From the NCBI GenBank assembly GCA_938028465.1, contig CALJAA010000041.1:1-37508 (forward strand): a stretch of 37,508 nucleotides of DNA, read 5' to 3'. Numbering within the stretch: the stretch's first letter is position 1; every line of letters starts with the position of its first letter. A program made the position numbers and the translations under genes. Of the stretch, positions 26,177 through 33,449 are shown piece after piece. The DNA is from an uncultured Granulosicoccaceae bacterium (GTDB taxonomy: Bacteria; Pseudomonadota; Gammaproteobacteria; Granulosicoccales; Granulosicoccaceae). A model generated the notes under the pieces. The model saw only the letters and a program-made list of their open reading frames with translations, made no database searches and was not told the DNA's origin.

Positions 26177-27696
26177 GACGTCACCGCTGTTGCTACACCC
26201 GCTGTAGACAGGGCTAGCAAAGCATCAAAATTTAAATTTAATGCTTGCTCATCCGCTACAACCTGACCTCGATACATCACCATGACACGATGGCACAAAC
26301 CCAGTAATTCTTGCGGATCAGACGACGATACAATCACCGCAGCACCATTAGCCGCTAAGTTTTGAATCAACTGATAGATCTCAACCTTTGCGCCGATATC
26401 AACACCGACTGTGGGTTCATCGAGAATGAACACAGAGGACTGAGTAGCCAACCATCGCGCTAACACCACCTTCTGTTGGTTACCGCCGCTTAAAAACCGG
26501 GTTATCGCTTTAGCGTTACGTGGGCGAATATCGATCTGATCGCTCAGCCTAGTTGCCCGTTTCTGAGCAGCACCGCGTTTTTCCATCCTCGCAATCGCAA
26601 CCTCATCCAAAGAGGCAAGGTTTATATTATCGGCGACGCTCATATCGAGCACTAAACCATCATTCCGTCGATCACGCGGCACCAGCACAATTCCGTTTGC
26701 CACCGCATCAGCTGGAGTGTTTAGCCGCAAGGTTTTACCTTCTAACGCAATCGACCCTTGCGTAGGAACACTCAAGCCATAGAGCGTATCGATTAGTTCT
26801 TCTCGCCCAGAACCAATTAAACCGGCGATGCCCAACACCTCGCCTCTATTGGCCTGTAAATTAATATCAAAAAAACGTTTGTTATCGCTCAACGAACTGC
26901 TAATGAATAGAGGCTGGCCCGGTGATACTGTTTTTGCGGGATATAAGGCATCAATATCGCGCCCTACCATGTTATGAATAATACGATCGGTAGCATGCTC
27001 GTCGATATCAGTCATCACCGCCACGGTGCTTCCGTTACGGAAAACAGTCACCTCATCGCACAATTCAGTAATCTCACCTAAATAATGCGACACATAAATC
27101 ATCGATATACCGCGCTCCTTTAATCGCCTTATCGCTTTAAAGACTTGTTCTGTTTCACCACTAGCCAGAGGCGCCGTAGGCTCATCAAAGATCACTAATT
27201 TTGCCTGATCATCAATTAACGCACGCGCAATTTGTACCAGCTTTTTTTCAGCTGGGCTCAAAGTGCGTATAAGCGTTTTACCCTTAATATCGCAATTGAG
27301 TGATTCACGTAAAAATGTCTCTGCGCGCTGTTGCATGCGCCGGCTAGCTAGACCCAACATGCCTTGCAGCTCTTGCCCCATGAACACCGATTCAGCCACG
27401 GTAAAATGGGGAACTAGATGCAACTCTTGATGGATAAATCGGACGCCAGCGTCGTGTACGGCAATTGGAGTGATAGTATCGATTGCTTGACCATCAATTG
27501 ATACGGATCCTTCATCTCGGGTATACACGCCTGCGAGCACTTTGATGATGGTTGACTTACCCGCACCGTTTTCACCCACCAACCCGTGGATACTGCCACG
27601 ACGCACTCGCAAATCGGTTTTATCAAGCGCTTGAACACCGGGGAATGCCTTCGAAATGTTTTGCATTTCGAGAATGTAGTCAACAGGCAGCGTCAT
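26173..27696 (-). CDS. Ribose-type ABC transporter ATPase, two fused nucleotide-binding domains
   Basis: A 507-residue RbsA/MglA-type ATPase. The first domain has Walker A GLVGENGAGKSTIIKVLAG, then FIHQELHLVPHFTVAESVFM and a Walker B VIFDEPTAPL; its signature is degenerate (LSPAEKKLVQIARAL). The second domain has a degenerate Walker A (GIAGLIGSGREELID), typical for this family, the signature FLSGGNQQKVVLARWLA and Walker B FILDEPTVGVDIGAK. The start is taken at ATG 27696; a longer reading from a TTG at 27753 is unlikely and would run into an inverted repeat. The stop overlaps the next permease start. A perfect 9-bp hairpin separates it from the binding-protein gene, probably adjusting expression ratios. 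Confidence 0.92.
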   Translation of the reverse strand: MTLPVDYILEMQNISKAFPGVQALDKTDLRVRRGSIHGLVGENGAGKSTIIKVLAGVYTRDEGSVSIDGQAIDTITPIAVHDAGVRFIHQELHLVPHFTVAESVFMGQELQGMLGLASRRMQQRAETFLRESLNCDIKGKTLIRTLSPAEKKLVQIARALIDDQAKLVIFDEPTAPLASGETEQVFKAIRRLKERGISMIYVSHYLGEITELCDEVTVFRNGSTVAVMTDIDEHATDRIIHNMVGRDIDALYPAKTVSPGQPLFISSSLSDNKRFFDINLQANRGEVLGIAGLIGSGREELIDTLYGLSVPTQGSIALEGKTLRLNTPADAVANGIVLVPRDRRNDGLVLDMSVADNINLASLDEVAIARMEKRGAAQKRATRLSDQIDIRPRNAKAITRFLSGGNQQKVVLARWLATQSSVFILDEPTVGVDIGAKVEIYQLIQNLAANGAAVIVSSSDPQELLGLCHRVMVMYRGQVVADEQALNLNFDALLALSTAGVATAVTS

Positions 27697-27751
27697 GGAG
27701 ACAAAATAGATAAATGAAACAGCACAATAGCGGGTTATCCCCGTACCTTGC

Positions 27752-27782
27752 AAGGCGAGACGCTAGTGCAGCATCTCGCCTT
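27752..27782 (-). repeat. Perfect 9-bp hairpin between binding-protein and ATPase genes
   Basis: AAGGCGAGA and TCTCGCCTT pair across 13 bases, 20 bases after the binding-protein stop. No T-run follows on the minus transcript, so it is more likely a 3'-end stabiliser that keeps the binding-protein message abundant than a full terminator. Such intergenic hairpins are common after periplasmic-binding-protein genes. Confidence 0.65.
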
Positions 27783-27802
27783 ATGACAAATTACTCCAAT
27801 CC

Positions 27803-28804
27803 TTAGAGCGTACCGTAACCTAACTCTTCATACACAGCCTTCGCCTCCTCTGGGCCATTTACTGGACGCACATCGACGAATGTTTGAGGTAATAAAGATT
27901 CACCAGCAAAGTGGCGCGCTGCATTCATCGCCGCTGTTTGACCGATTAATCGAGGCTGCTGTGCAACATTTGCAACGAACGGGCTACCCTCTTCAGCCAT
28001 TATCTCTAGCGTATCGGGCCCACCATCAAGAGCAGTAACCTTCACATCCGTACGCCCCGCTTCTTCAAGTGCTTGCACAATACCAATCGCTGGTTGATCC
28101 CAGCAACCTACGTGAATCGCATCAAGTGTGCCTTCAGGATATTGGTTTAACAAATCCAATGTTTTTTTACGAGCATCTTCTGGCGCATTGGCAAACTCTT
28201 CTGCTAGCTCTGGCTGGATGATTTCGATACCAGGGTAATCTTGCATGACGTATTTCCACAAACCCGTTCGGATGCCACAAATTCGTAAGGCACCTTCAAA
28301 GGCATTGAACACGGCAACTTTTCCTTTACCGCCAATCGCATCAGCCATATAGCGCCCGATAGTCGTGCCCATGTAATAGTTATCAGAGGTTGTGTTGTTA
28401 ACACCATGTGGTGACAGGTGATCTACTGTAAAAACCGGGATACCGGCACCCTTCAGGGCTTCAAATTTTGGCTCGACAGCGCCATCACCCAAAATGGAAA
28501 TAACGGCGTCGACTTTGTTTGATAACAATATGTCGTGGTTGTCAGCATGCACTTGATTATCACGACCACCATCAACCGGTACCGGCTCGCCACCCAGCTC
28601 TTTGACCATGTCCAGCGCGCCATTGAAAGCTTCGCGATCCCAGAAATGTTGCGTACCCACTACCGCTACGCCAATTTTTTTTCCTTTTAAGGATAAATCT
28701 GCAGCTTGTGCAGTACCTGATAAAAGCACGGCCGCACTTAAGCCGCACACTAGCGACCACTGCGCAAACCTGCGCTTGAAAACTGATAACTGTCTTATTT
28801 CCAT
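27803..28804 (-). CDS. Sugar-binding periplasmic protein of the ABC transporter (RbsB-like, Peripla_BP_4)
   Basis: A 333-residue secreted receptor. The signal peptide ends at about residue 34 (AAVLLSGTAQA-ADLS). The mature part starts with KKIGVAVVGTQHFWDREAFN and has VDAVISILGDGAVEPKFEAL, then GIPVFTVDHL, DNYYMGTTIGRYMADAIGGK, DAIHVGCWDQPAIGIVQAL and KVTALDGGPDTLEIM, the standard two-lobe ribose/galactose-binding fold. H-F-W-D in the first lobe probably contacts the ligand. GGGAG eight bases upstream of the ATG supports the start. It is the first gene of the transporter operon, behind a promoter region that also serves the divergent PfkB kinase. The ligand cannot be named from sequence. Confidence 0.93.
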   Translation of the reverse strand: MEIRQLSVFKRRFAQWSLVCGLSAAVLLSGTAQAADLSLKGKKIGVAVVGTQHFWDREAFNGALDMVKELGGEPVPVDGGRDNQVHADNHDILLSNKVDAVISILGDGAVEPKFEALKGAGIPVFTVDHLSPHGVNNTTSDNYYMGTTIGRYMADAIGGKGKVAVFNAFEGALRICGIRTGLWKYVMQDYPGIEIIQPELAEEFANAPEDARKKTLDLLNQYPEGTLDAIHVGCWDQPAIGIVQALEEAGRTDVKVTALDGGPDTLEIMAEEGSPFVANVAQQPRLIGQTAAMNAARHFAGESLLPQTFVDVRPVNGPEEAKAVYEELGYGTL

Positions 28805-28936
28805 TCGATATCTCCCGATTGTTTGTTGGCCAAAACCCTAATGTTGAACTCGCTCTACATCCTGATTTTTCCGCCAATCCCTTGTTGATTCATGGATAAA
28901 ACGGACAATTCTGAATAAAACGACTAATCTGCAATC

Positions 28937-28970
28937 TAACTTATGTCAAACTACATGCCTTTTGTCAAAC
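28937..28970. promoter_or_regulatory. Candidate operator of the SorC regulator: TAACTTATGTCA plus tandem TTWTGTCAAAC
   Basis: TAACTTATGTCA at 28937-28948 recurs exactly, in inverse orientation, at 31774-31785 in the other divergent region of this locus. Here it is part of a tandem direct repeat, TTATGTCAAAC (28941-28951) and TTTTGTCAAAC (28960-28970), with a 19-base period. It overlaps the predicted transporter promoter, so binding would repress or otherwise control it. Confidence 0.55.
28940..28968 (-). promoter_or_regulatory. Candidate sigma-70 promoter of the transporter operon
   Basis: On the minus strand a perfect TTGACA (28968-28963) is followed after 17 bases by CATAAG (28945-28940, four of six matches). 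A second TTGACA lies 19 bases further on at 28949-28944. Transcription would begin around 28933, giving a leader of about 130 bases before the binding-protein gene. Confidence 0.45.
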
Positions 28971-29008
28971 ATTGATTTGAGTCTCTGACCCACAACTGAG
29001 GAAATACC

Positions 29009-29953
29009 ATGCCTTCGTTCGATGCTATGTTTGTTGGATTAACCATTCTGGATATCGCCGGCCGGCCAGTAAATGCCATACCTGATGGCGGTGGCATCGC
29101 GTTTATTGAGGAAATTCGCATGAATGCGGCAGGCACGGCGGCGGGGGCTGTTATAAACGCCTCCAAACTCGGCCTTAACTGCGCAACAACTGCTTGCGTT
29201 GGTGAAGACGAGAAAGGCGATTTTATATTAAGCAGTTACGATCGCCTTGGAATCGATTGCTCTCAGGTGAAACGCACCGCAACGATGGCAACCTCAGCAA
29301 CCATCCTGCCGATACGCCCGAATGGAGAACGGCCAGCGTTGCATTGCCGCGGCGCATCTGATGAACTTTTCGTTACGGAGGATCAGTTCGATGCAGTGTG
29401 CGATGCGCGTTTCTTACATCATGGCGGTACGGGGTTTCTCGCGGCAATGGATCAAGGGCAAAGTGTCAAGCTGCTTGCACATGCCAAATCAAAAGGCCTC
29501 ATCACTACATTCGATTTAATCGGACCAAACGACAACACTTTGGGAATGCTCAAGCAACTCCTTCCACACGTTGATTACTTTATGCCATCAATGGAAGAAG
29601 CACAATTCATCAGTGGCTTAGAATCCCCAAGCGACGTGGCAACCTTTTTTATGAACCTTGGCGCTAGTAACTGCATTTTTAAGTGGGGTGAAAAAGGGTC
29701 TTTTATTAAAACAGCTGATACTGAGTTTAGGGTGCCTGCATTTACCATTGAGGTGTCCGACACCACGGGTTGTGGCGATAGTTACTGTGGAGGGTTTATC
29801 GCAGGATTAGCGATGGACTATTCACTAAACGACGCTTGTAAACTCGGCACAGCAACTTCTGCTTTAGTGGCAAGCGGCTTGGGGTCAGACGCAGGCGTTA
29901 TCGACTTGCACCATACACTTGAGTTTATGCGCACTACACCGACGCTACCGTAG
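29009..29953 (+). CDS. PfkB-family carbohydrate kinase
   Basis: A 314-residue kinase of the ribokinase/PfkB family. It begins FDAMFVGLTILDIAGRPVNA and has the substrate-binding NAAGTAAGAVINASKLG region with the family's GG-type turn altered to GTAAG. The C-terminal signature is DTTGCGDSYCGGFIAG, with the catalytic base at D257. Family members phosphorylate sugars, nucleosides or sugar acids at a terminal hydroxyl. GAGGAAA five bases before the ATG is a strong ribosome-binding site. It is a one-gene unit, divergent from the transporter operon and convergent with the FucA-like aldolase gene. As a second kinase in the locus beside the FGGY kinase it may act on another substrate, or on an isomer or intermediate; I cannot tell. 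Confidence 0.88.
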   Translation: MPSFDAMFVGLTILDIAGRPVNAIPDGGGIAFIEEIRMNAAGTAAGAVINASKLGLNCATTACVGEDEKGDFILSSYDRLGIDCSQVKRTATMATSATILPIRPNGERPALHCRGASDELFVTEDQFDAVCDARFLHHGGTGFLAAMDQGQSVKLLAHAKSKGLITTFDLIGPNDNTLGMLKQLLPHVDYFMPSMEEAQFISGLESPSDVATFFMNLGASNCIFKWGEKGSFIKTADTEFRVPAFTIEVSDTTGCGDSYCGGFIAGLAMDYSLNDACKLGTATSALVASGLGSDAGVIDLHHTLEFMRTTPTLP

Positions 29954-29985
29954 AACAAACGACCGATAGTAACGACCACATGCGT

Positions 29986-30642
29986 TTATTCTTTTTTCGT
30001 TTGCAGCCCGTAGGACTTAAATTTTTCGAGCACGATGTCAATTTCGTCGTTAGGTAGTAGCACCATGCTGCCCAACATGCGAGCCTGGTAGTACTGTCTA
30101 GACAAGGCTTCAAGCTCCACAGCAGCCCACATGGCTTTATCTAGATTGCTACCCGCTACGACCATGCCATGATTCGCCATCAAGCACGCTGAACGATCCT
30201 GCATTGCAACAAGAATGTTATCTGAGAGCTCGGTCGTACCGAAGGTCGCGTAGTCTGCGCACCGCACGGTGTTACCCCCGAAAGCTGCGATCATATAGTG
30301 GCAAGCCGGAATGGTTTGACGGCCTATCGACAACACAGTCGCGTAATTTGAATGTGTATGAATAACCGCCTCATAGGCGGGGGTACTTTTAAGAATAGCG
30401 CGATGAAAGTGCCATTCACTCGAAGGTTTACAGGGGCCTTCGTAGTGATCGCCTTCGTGCACCAGCGACATGCTGGCAATCATATCCGGTTCGAGATCGT
30501 CGTAAGCAATACCGCTGGGCGATATGAGCATTTTACCGTGATACGCAGCACTAATATTGCCTGAGGTGCCTTGATTCAGACCACTAGAGTTCATCTCCTT
30601 ACACAGGGCGATTATTTTTTTTCTTATGTCAAGTTCGTTCAA
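29986..30642 (-). CDS. Class II aldolase, L-fuculose-1-phosphate-aldolase-like
   Basis: A 218-residue zinc-dependent aldolase of the FucA/AraD/adducin family. GLNQGTSGNISAAYHGKMLI, then SPSGIAYDDL and PSSEWHFHRAI hold the phosphate-binding loop and the catalytic glutamate E76. Zinc ligands are H95 and H97 (IHTHSNY) and H158 (MANHGM). IPACHYMIAAFGGN and YATFGTTELSDNI follow FucA very closely, and the C-terminus EKFKSYGLQ also matches. FucA cleaves a ketose-1-phosphate to DHAP and a hydroxyaldehyde, so this enzyme should perform the C-C cleavage of the pathway. The start is TTG at 30642 with a weak GAGAA. It follows the SorC regulator by 51 bases on the same strand and is likely co-transcribed. 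Confidence 0.9.
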   Translation of the reverse strand: MNELDIRKKIIALCKEMNSSGLNQGTSGNISAAYHGKMLISPSGIAYDDLEPDMIASMSLVHEGDHYEGPCKPSSEWHFHRAILKSTPAYEAVIHTHSNYATVLSIGRQTIPACHYMIAAFGGNTVRCADYATFGTTELSDNILVAMQDRSACLMANHGMVVAGSNLDKAMWAAVELEALSRQYYQARMLGSMVLLPNDEIDIVLEKFKSYGLQTKKE

Positions 30643-30693
30643 TTTAATTCTCGATTACAACAGAATACTTACAACAGTTTATAAACGGTTCTT

Positions 30694-31656
30694 TCACAGC
30701 AATTTGGCAAGCTGATCGTCAACCACTAGGTGCGTAACATAGCCGCCAGCCAGTGTTGCTAGCACAGCTTCGAGCTTCTCTGCTCCGCTTGCGACAAGCA
30801 TGCGCATTGGCACTGCGCGAAATTGATCAAGCTGTATTGCCATCAATCGTTGATCAAAATCACCATCCAACACCTTGCCTTTCTCATTTAAAAATCGACC
30901 CACTAACACAGCCTTAGCGCCCCGTTGGCGATAGGATTCCCATTCCATTGGCGATGTCATGCCACTGGCATATACCAGCGACTCATCAGATAAGTCGCCG
31001 ACCGAGAAGAACACTTTGGTGAGCTTTTTAAATTGATCAAAATGCTTTTGCACGATGGGTTCGTCGCGTAACTTTTGCGCTAATTGTACCGATGAAAGCA
31101 CAGCTGGCACCGGCAACGTATTGCATTTAGCACCAGTACGGTTTGCAATACGGATCGTACTGGCTTCAGAGGCAAGCAATGCGTCTGTTGTCATTGAACC
31201 TACAAGCTGACATACACTTAACCCTTTTATTTCTCGCCGCGGTACTTCATCCGCTGCACGTTGAATAGTGCCTCCCCAAGAAACACCCAACACATCACCT
31301 TCAGTTAGTAAGTCAGACAATGCCATAGCCGCCAATCGCGCCAATTTAACTATTGCAGCCTCCTTATCAGTTTCAAATGCCGTGCGAGCAATGTAGACAT
31401 CGTTTAATTCATATTTTTCACACAGTTGTCGTGAAAGGTTGGAGCCTTTGTACGAAGAGCCTCGTATCTGTATATCAACAATGCCCTGCTCATGCGCTTG
31501 CTTTATGTAATTGACAATAGTGGGACGAGAGACACCCACTCGCAGTGCAATCTCATTTTGTGTCAGGCCGTCTTTATAATACAGCTCGGCTATATCGGCC
31601 AGCATGCCTTCACTGTCAGGCTGGAACTCTGATTTGCTACTTGCAAGTTTTTTCAT
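30694..31656 (-). CDS. SorC/DeoR-type sugar-binding transcriptional regulator
   Basis: A 320-residue regulator. The N-terminal helix-turn-helix at about residues 20-60 has LYYKDGLTQNEIALRVGVSR followed by PTIVNYIKQAHEQGIVDIQI. The remainder is the SorC effector-binding domain, with EGDVLGVSWGGTIQRAADEV, the QLVGS segment, and the C-terminal AIQLDQFRAVPMRMLVASGA region. SorC proteins bind phosphorylated sugars; EryD (erythritol) and LsrR (AI-2) are relatives. It is divergent from the FGGY kinase and upstream of the aldolase. The predicted promoters of regulator and kinase share a -35 region that contains the TAACTTATGTCA element, so autoregulation is expected, with a phosphorylated pathway intermediate as inducer. 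Confidence 0.92.
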   Translation of the reverse strand: MKKLASSKSEFQPDSEGMLADIAELYYKDGLTQNEIALRVGVSRPTIVNYIKQAHEQGIVDIQIRGSSYKGSNLSRQLCEKYELNDVYIARTAFETDKEAAIVKLARLAAMALSDLLTEGDVLGVSWGGTIQRAADEVPRREIKGLSVCQLVGSMTTDALLASEASTIRIANRTGAKCNTLPVPAVLSSVQLAQKLRDEPIVQKHFDQFKKLTKVFFSVGDLSDESLVYASGMTSPMEWESYRQRGAKAVLVGRFLNEKGKVLDGDFDQRLMAIQLDQFRAVPMRMLVASGAEKLEAVLATLAGGYVTHLVVDDQLAKLL

Positions 31657-31750
31657 TCAATAATCCAGTGGTCAACCCACTTGTGTTCGATCCTCTGCCT
31701 AGGCTTGAATCCTATTGCTATCGGCAGCTCATTAGCACATCAATAGTCTA

Positions 31751-31779
31751 ATTTTATCAAATGTCGGATTGGCTGACAT
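31751..31779 (-). promoter_or_regulatory. Candidate sigma-70 promoter of the SorC regulator
   Basis: On the minus strand ATGTCA (31779-31774, four of six) and TAAAAT (31756-31751, five of six) are separated by exactly 17 bases. Transcription would start near 31744, about 90 bases before the regulator start codon. The -35 box coincides with that of the opposing promoter. Confidence 0.5.
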
Positions 31780-31801
31780 AAGTTATATCATTTGCTACTA
31801 T
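31773..31801 (+). promoter_or_regulatory. Candidate sigma-70 promoter of the FGGY kinase operon
   Basis: CTGACA (31773-31778, five of six) and TACTAT (31796-31801, four of six) are separated by 17 bases. The start point would be near 31808, about 64 bases before the kinase ATG. The -35 box lies within the shared TAACTTATGTCA element. Confidence 0.5.
31774..31785. promoter_or_regulatory. Second copy of the TAACTTATGTCA operator candidate
   Basis: TGACATAAGTTA is the reverse complement of the element at 28937-28948. It covers both overlapping -35 boxes of the facing promoters. A flanking inverted pair ATGTC-N9-GACAT (31761-31779) gives the site additional symmetry. A repressor bound here would block both promoters. 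Confidence 0.55.
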
Positions 31802-31871
31802 GAAACGGGCGTTTGTTTAGTGAAAAACGATAACTTGCGACTTGCAGCACGCAGAACTCGGCATTTTAACT

Positions 31872-33449
31872 ATGCAGGAACAAATATTCATTGGCATTGA
31901 CGCCGGCACCTCGCATATAAAGTGCGTGGCTTTTGGCTCTGCAGGCGAAGAACTCAACTCCACTAGCTGCAATAACGAGTACCAAACACTTCCTGGCGGC
32001 TGCGTGGAGCAAAATGCAGTCACCACTCGTGACTCAATGCTGAGCACACTAAAAGCACTCATCGGCAACCTTGGCTCTGACGCAGAACGCGTAGTGAGTA
32101 TCGCCGTTACCGGCATGGGCGATGGCATGCTGCTAGTAGATGCAAACGGCACTCCGCTTCACGATGGCTGGCTTTGGCTTGATTCGCGAGCGGCTGATAC
32201 TGTTGCCCAACTCGAACAGCAAACAAACTATGACGTTATTTTTAACATCACGGGTACGTCGCTCAATGCCAGCCAAATGCGCTGCCAGATGCTCTGGCTT
32301 AATGACAATCAACCACAGTTATTAGATAAAGCACACACAGCCTATCACTGGAAAGACTACCTCTACTATTGCCTCACTGGGGTTCGCGCGACAGACCCTA
32401 GTGAAGCCCTATTTACATTTGGCAGTTTTCAATCAGGCGATTATTCACCGGAGGTTATAAAAGCCTTAGCACTAACGGATCGCGCTCATCTACTCCCTCC
32501 AATAGTTGATGGAATGACACAAACCCACCCATTATTATCTGACGTTGCAAGCAGCATTGGATTGAGTAAACCAGTAGGCGTCACTCTTGGCTTTGTTGAT
32601 GTGATCTGCTCCGCGATGGGAGGAGGCCTTTACAACAACGGTGCGTTGTCTGCGATGACCATCATGGGCACGACTGGTATTCATATGCGCTACGCTGGTA
32701 GTGCGGATGATATACAGCTTCCAGTTCAAAAAACAGGTTACACCATAGCGTTTCCTGGCGGTGGCTATGTTCAGTTACAAACGAATATGGCGGCAACACT
32801 TAATATTGATTGGATACTCAATCTGGGTGCAGGTGTGTTAAAAGCTCATGGCCACCAAATCAATGTTGATACCCTGCTACACACACTTGACGAACATGCA
32901 CTCAAAGCCAAACCAGGTGCTGCCTTGTATCACCCCTATATCTCCAGCGCTGGAGAGCGAGGCCCATTTTTTAATACCAGCGCTAGAGCGAGCTTTGACG
33001 GGCTTGATCAATCTACAGCTTATTATGATTTAGTACGATCCGTCATTGAAGGAATGTGTTTTGCTGCTAGAGATTGCTATCAACAGCTTGGTGAAATACC
33101 GGCGGAAGTACGGCTCACTGGAGGTGCTGCAAAATCCGTTGCAGTGAAGACCATCTTGGCGTCAATACTTAATAGGCCGGTACGCGTAACAGAACTGAAC
33201 GAGTCGGGCGCAGCGGGGGCTGCAATGATCGCCACCATGCAGCATGGCGTTTACGATTCGTTAGAGAGTTGCGCACAAACCTGGTTGGACGACAACCTAG
33301 GTAAAGCCACTCTCCCCGACTCTTCATTGGTGCCTCAATATGATGAATTATTCACTACCTATTTAGCATCGCGTAAAAACAAAATGAGCAACGGCATTTG
33401 GGAACAACTTAGCTCCATCAATGGCAAATATAAACAAACCAATTTATGA
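31872..33449 (+). CDS. FGGY-family carbohydrate kinase, erythritol-kinase (EryA)-like
   Basis: A 525-residue ATP-dependent kinase. The N-terminal phosphate-1 motif is FIGIDAGTSHIKCVAF and WLWLDSRAADTV follows. GVRATDPSEALFTFGSFQSG closely recalls erythritol kinases rather than xylulokinase or glycerol kinase. LGFVDVICSAMGGGLYN holds the probable catalytic aspartate, and AGERGPFFNTSARASF and VRLTGGAAKSVAVKTILASI are the FGGY C-terminal adenosine-binding motifs. I start at ATG 31872; an upstream in-frame TTG at 31842 would add ten residues, and neither has a clear ribosome-binding site. It overlaps the dehydrogenase start by ATGA. The likely substrate is a short polyol or ketose; EryB- and EryC-type genes expected for erythritol are not in the window. 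Confidence 0.9.
   Translation: MQEQIFIGIDAGTSHIKCVAFGSAGEELNSTSCNNEYQTLPGGCVEQNAVTTRDSMLSTLKALIGNLGSDAERVVSIAVTGMGDGMLLVDANGTPLHDGWLWLDSRAADTVAQLEQQTNYDVIFNITGTSLNASQMRCQMLWLNDNQPQLLDKAHTAYHWKDYLYYCLTGVRATDPSEALFTFGSFQSGDYSPEVIKALALTDRAHLLPPIVDGMTQTHPLLSDVASSIGLSKPVGVTLGFVDVICSAMGGGLYNNGALSAMTIMGTTGIHMRYAGSADDIQLPVQKTGYTIAFPGGGYVQLQTNMAATLNIDWILNLGAGVLKAHGHQINVDTLLHTLDEHALKAKPGAALYHPYISSAGERGPFFNTSARASFDGLDQSTAYYDLVRSVIEGMCFAARDCYQQLGEIPAEVRLTGGAAKSVAVKTILASILNRPVRVTELNESGAAGAAMIATMQHGVYDSLESCAQTWLDDNLGKATLPDSSLVPQYDELFTTYLASRKNKMSNGIWEQLSSINGKYKQTNL

Noticed and set aside
27752..27782. Intrinsic terminator after the binding-protein gene
   Set aside because: The stem is perfect, but the downstream minus-strand sequence has no U-run, and the remaining transporter genes follow on the same strand.
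30623..30632. CTTATGTCAA as a third regulator operator
   Set aside because: It matches only ten bases, lies within conserved aldolase coding sequence and has no promoter near it; a chance match is likely.
31872..33449. Xylulokinase or L-fuculokinase assignment for the FGGY kinase
   Set aside because: The ATDPSEA-FTFG and surrounding segments read like erythritol kinases, and no pentose or fucose isomerase is in the locus.
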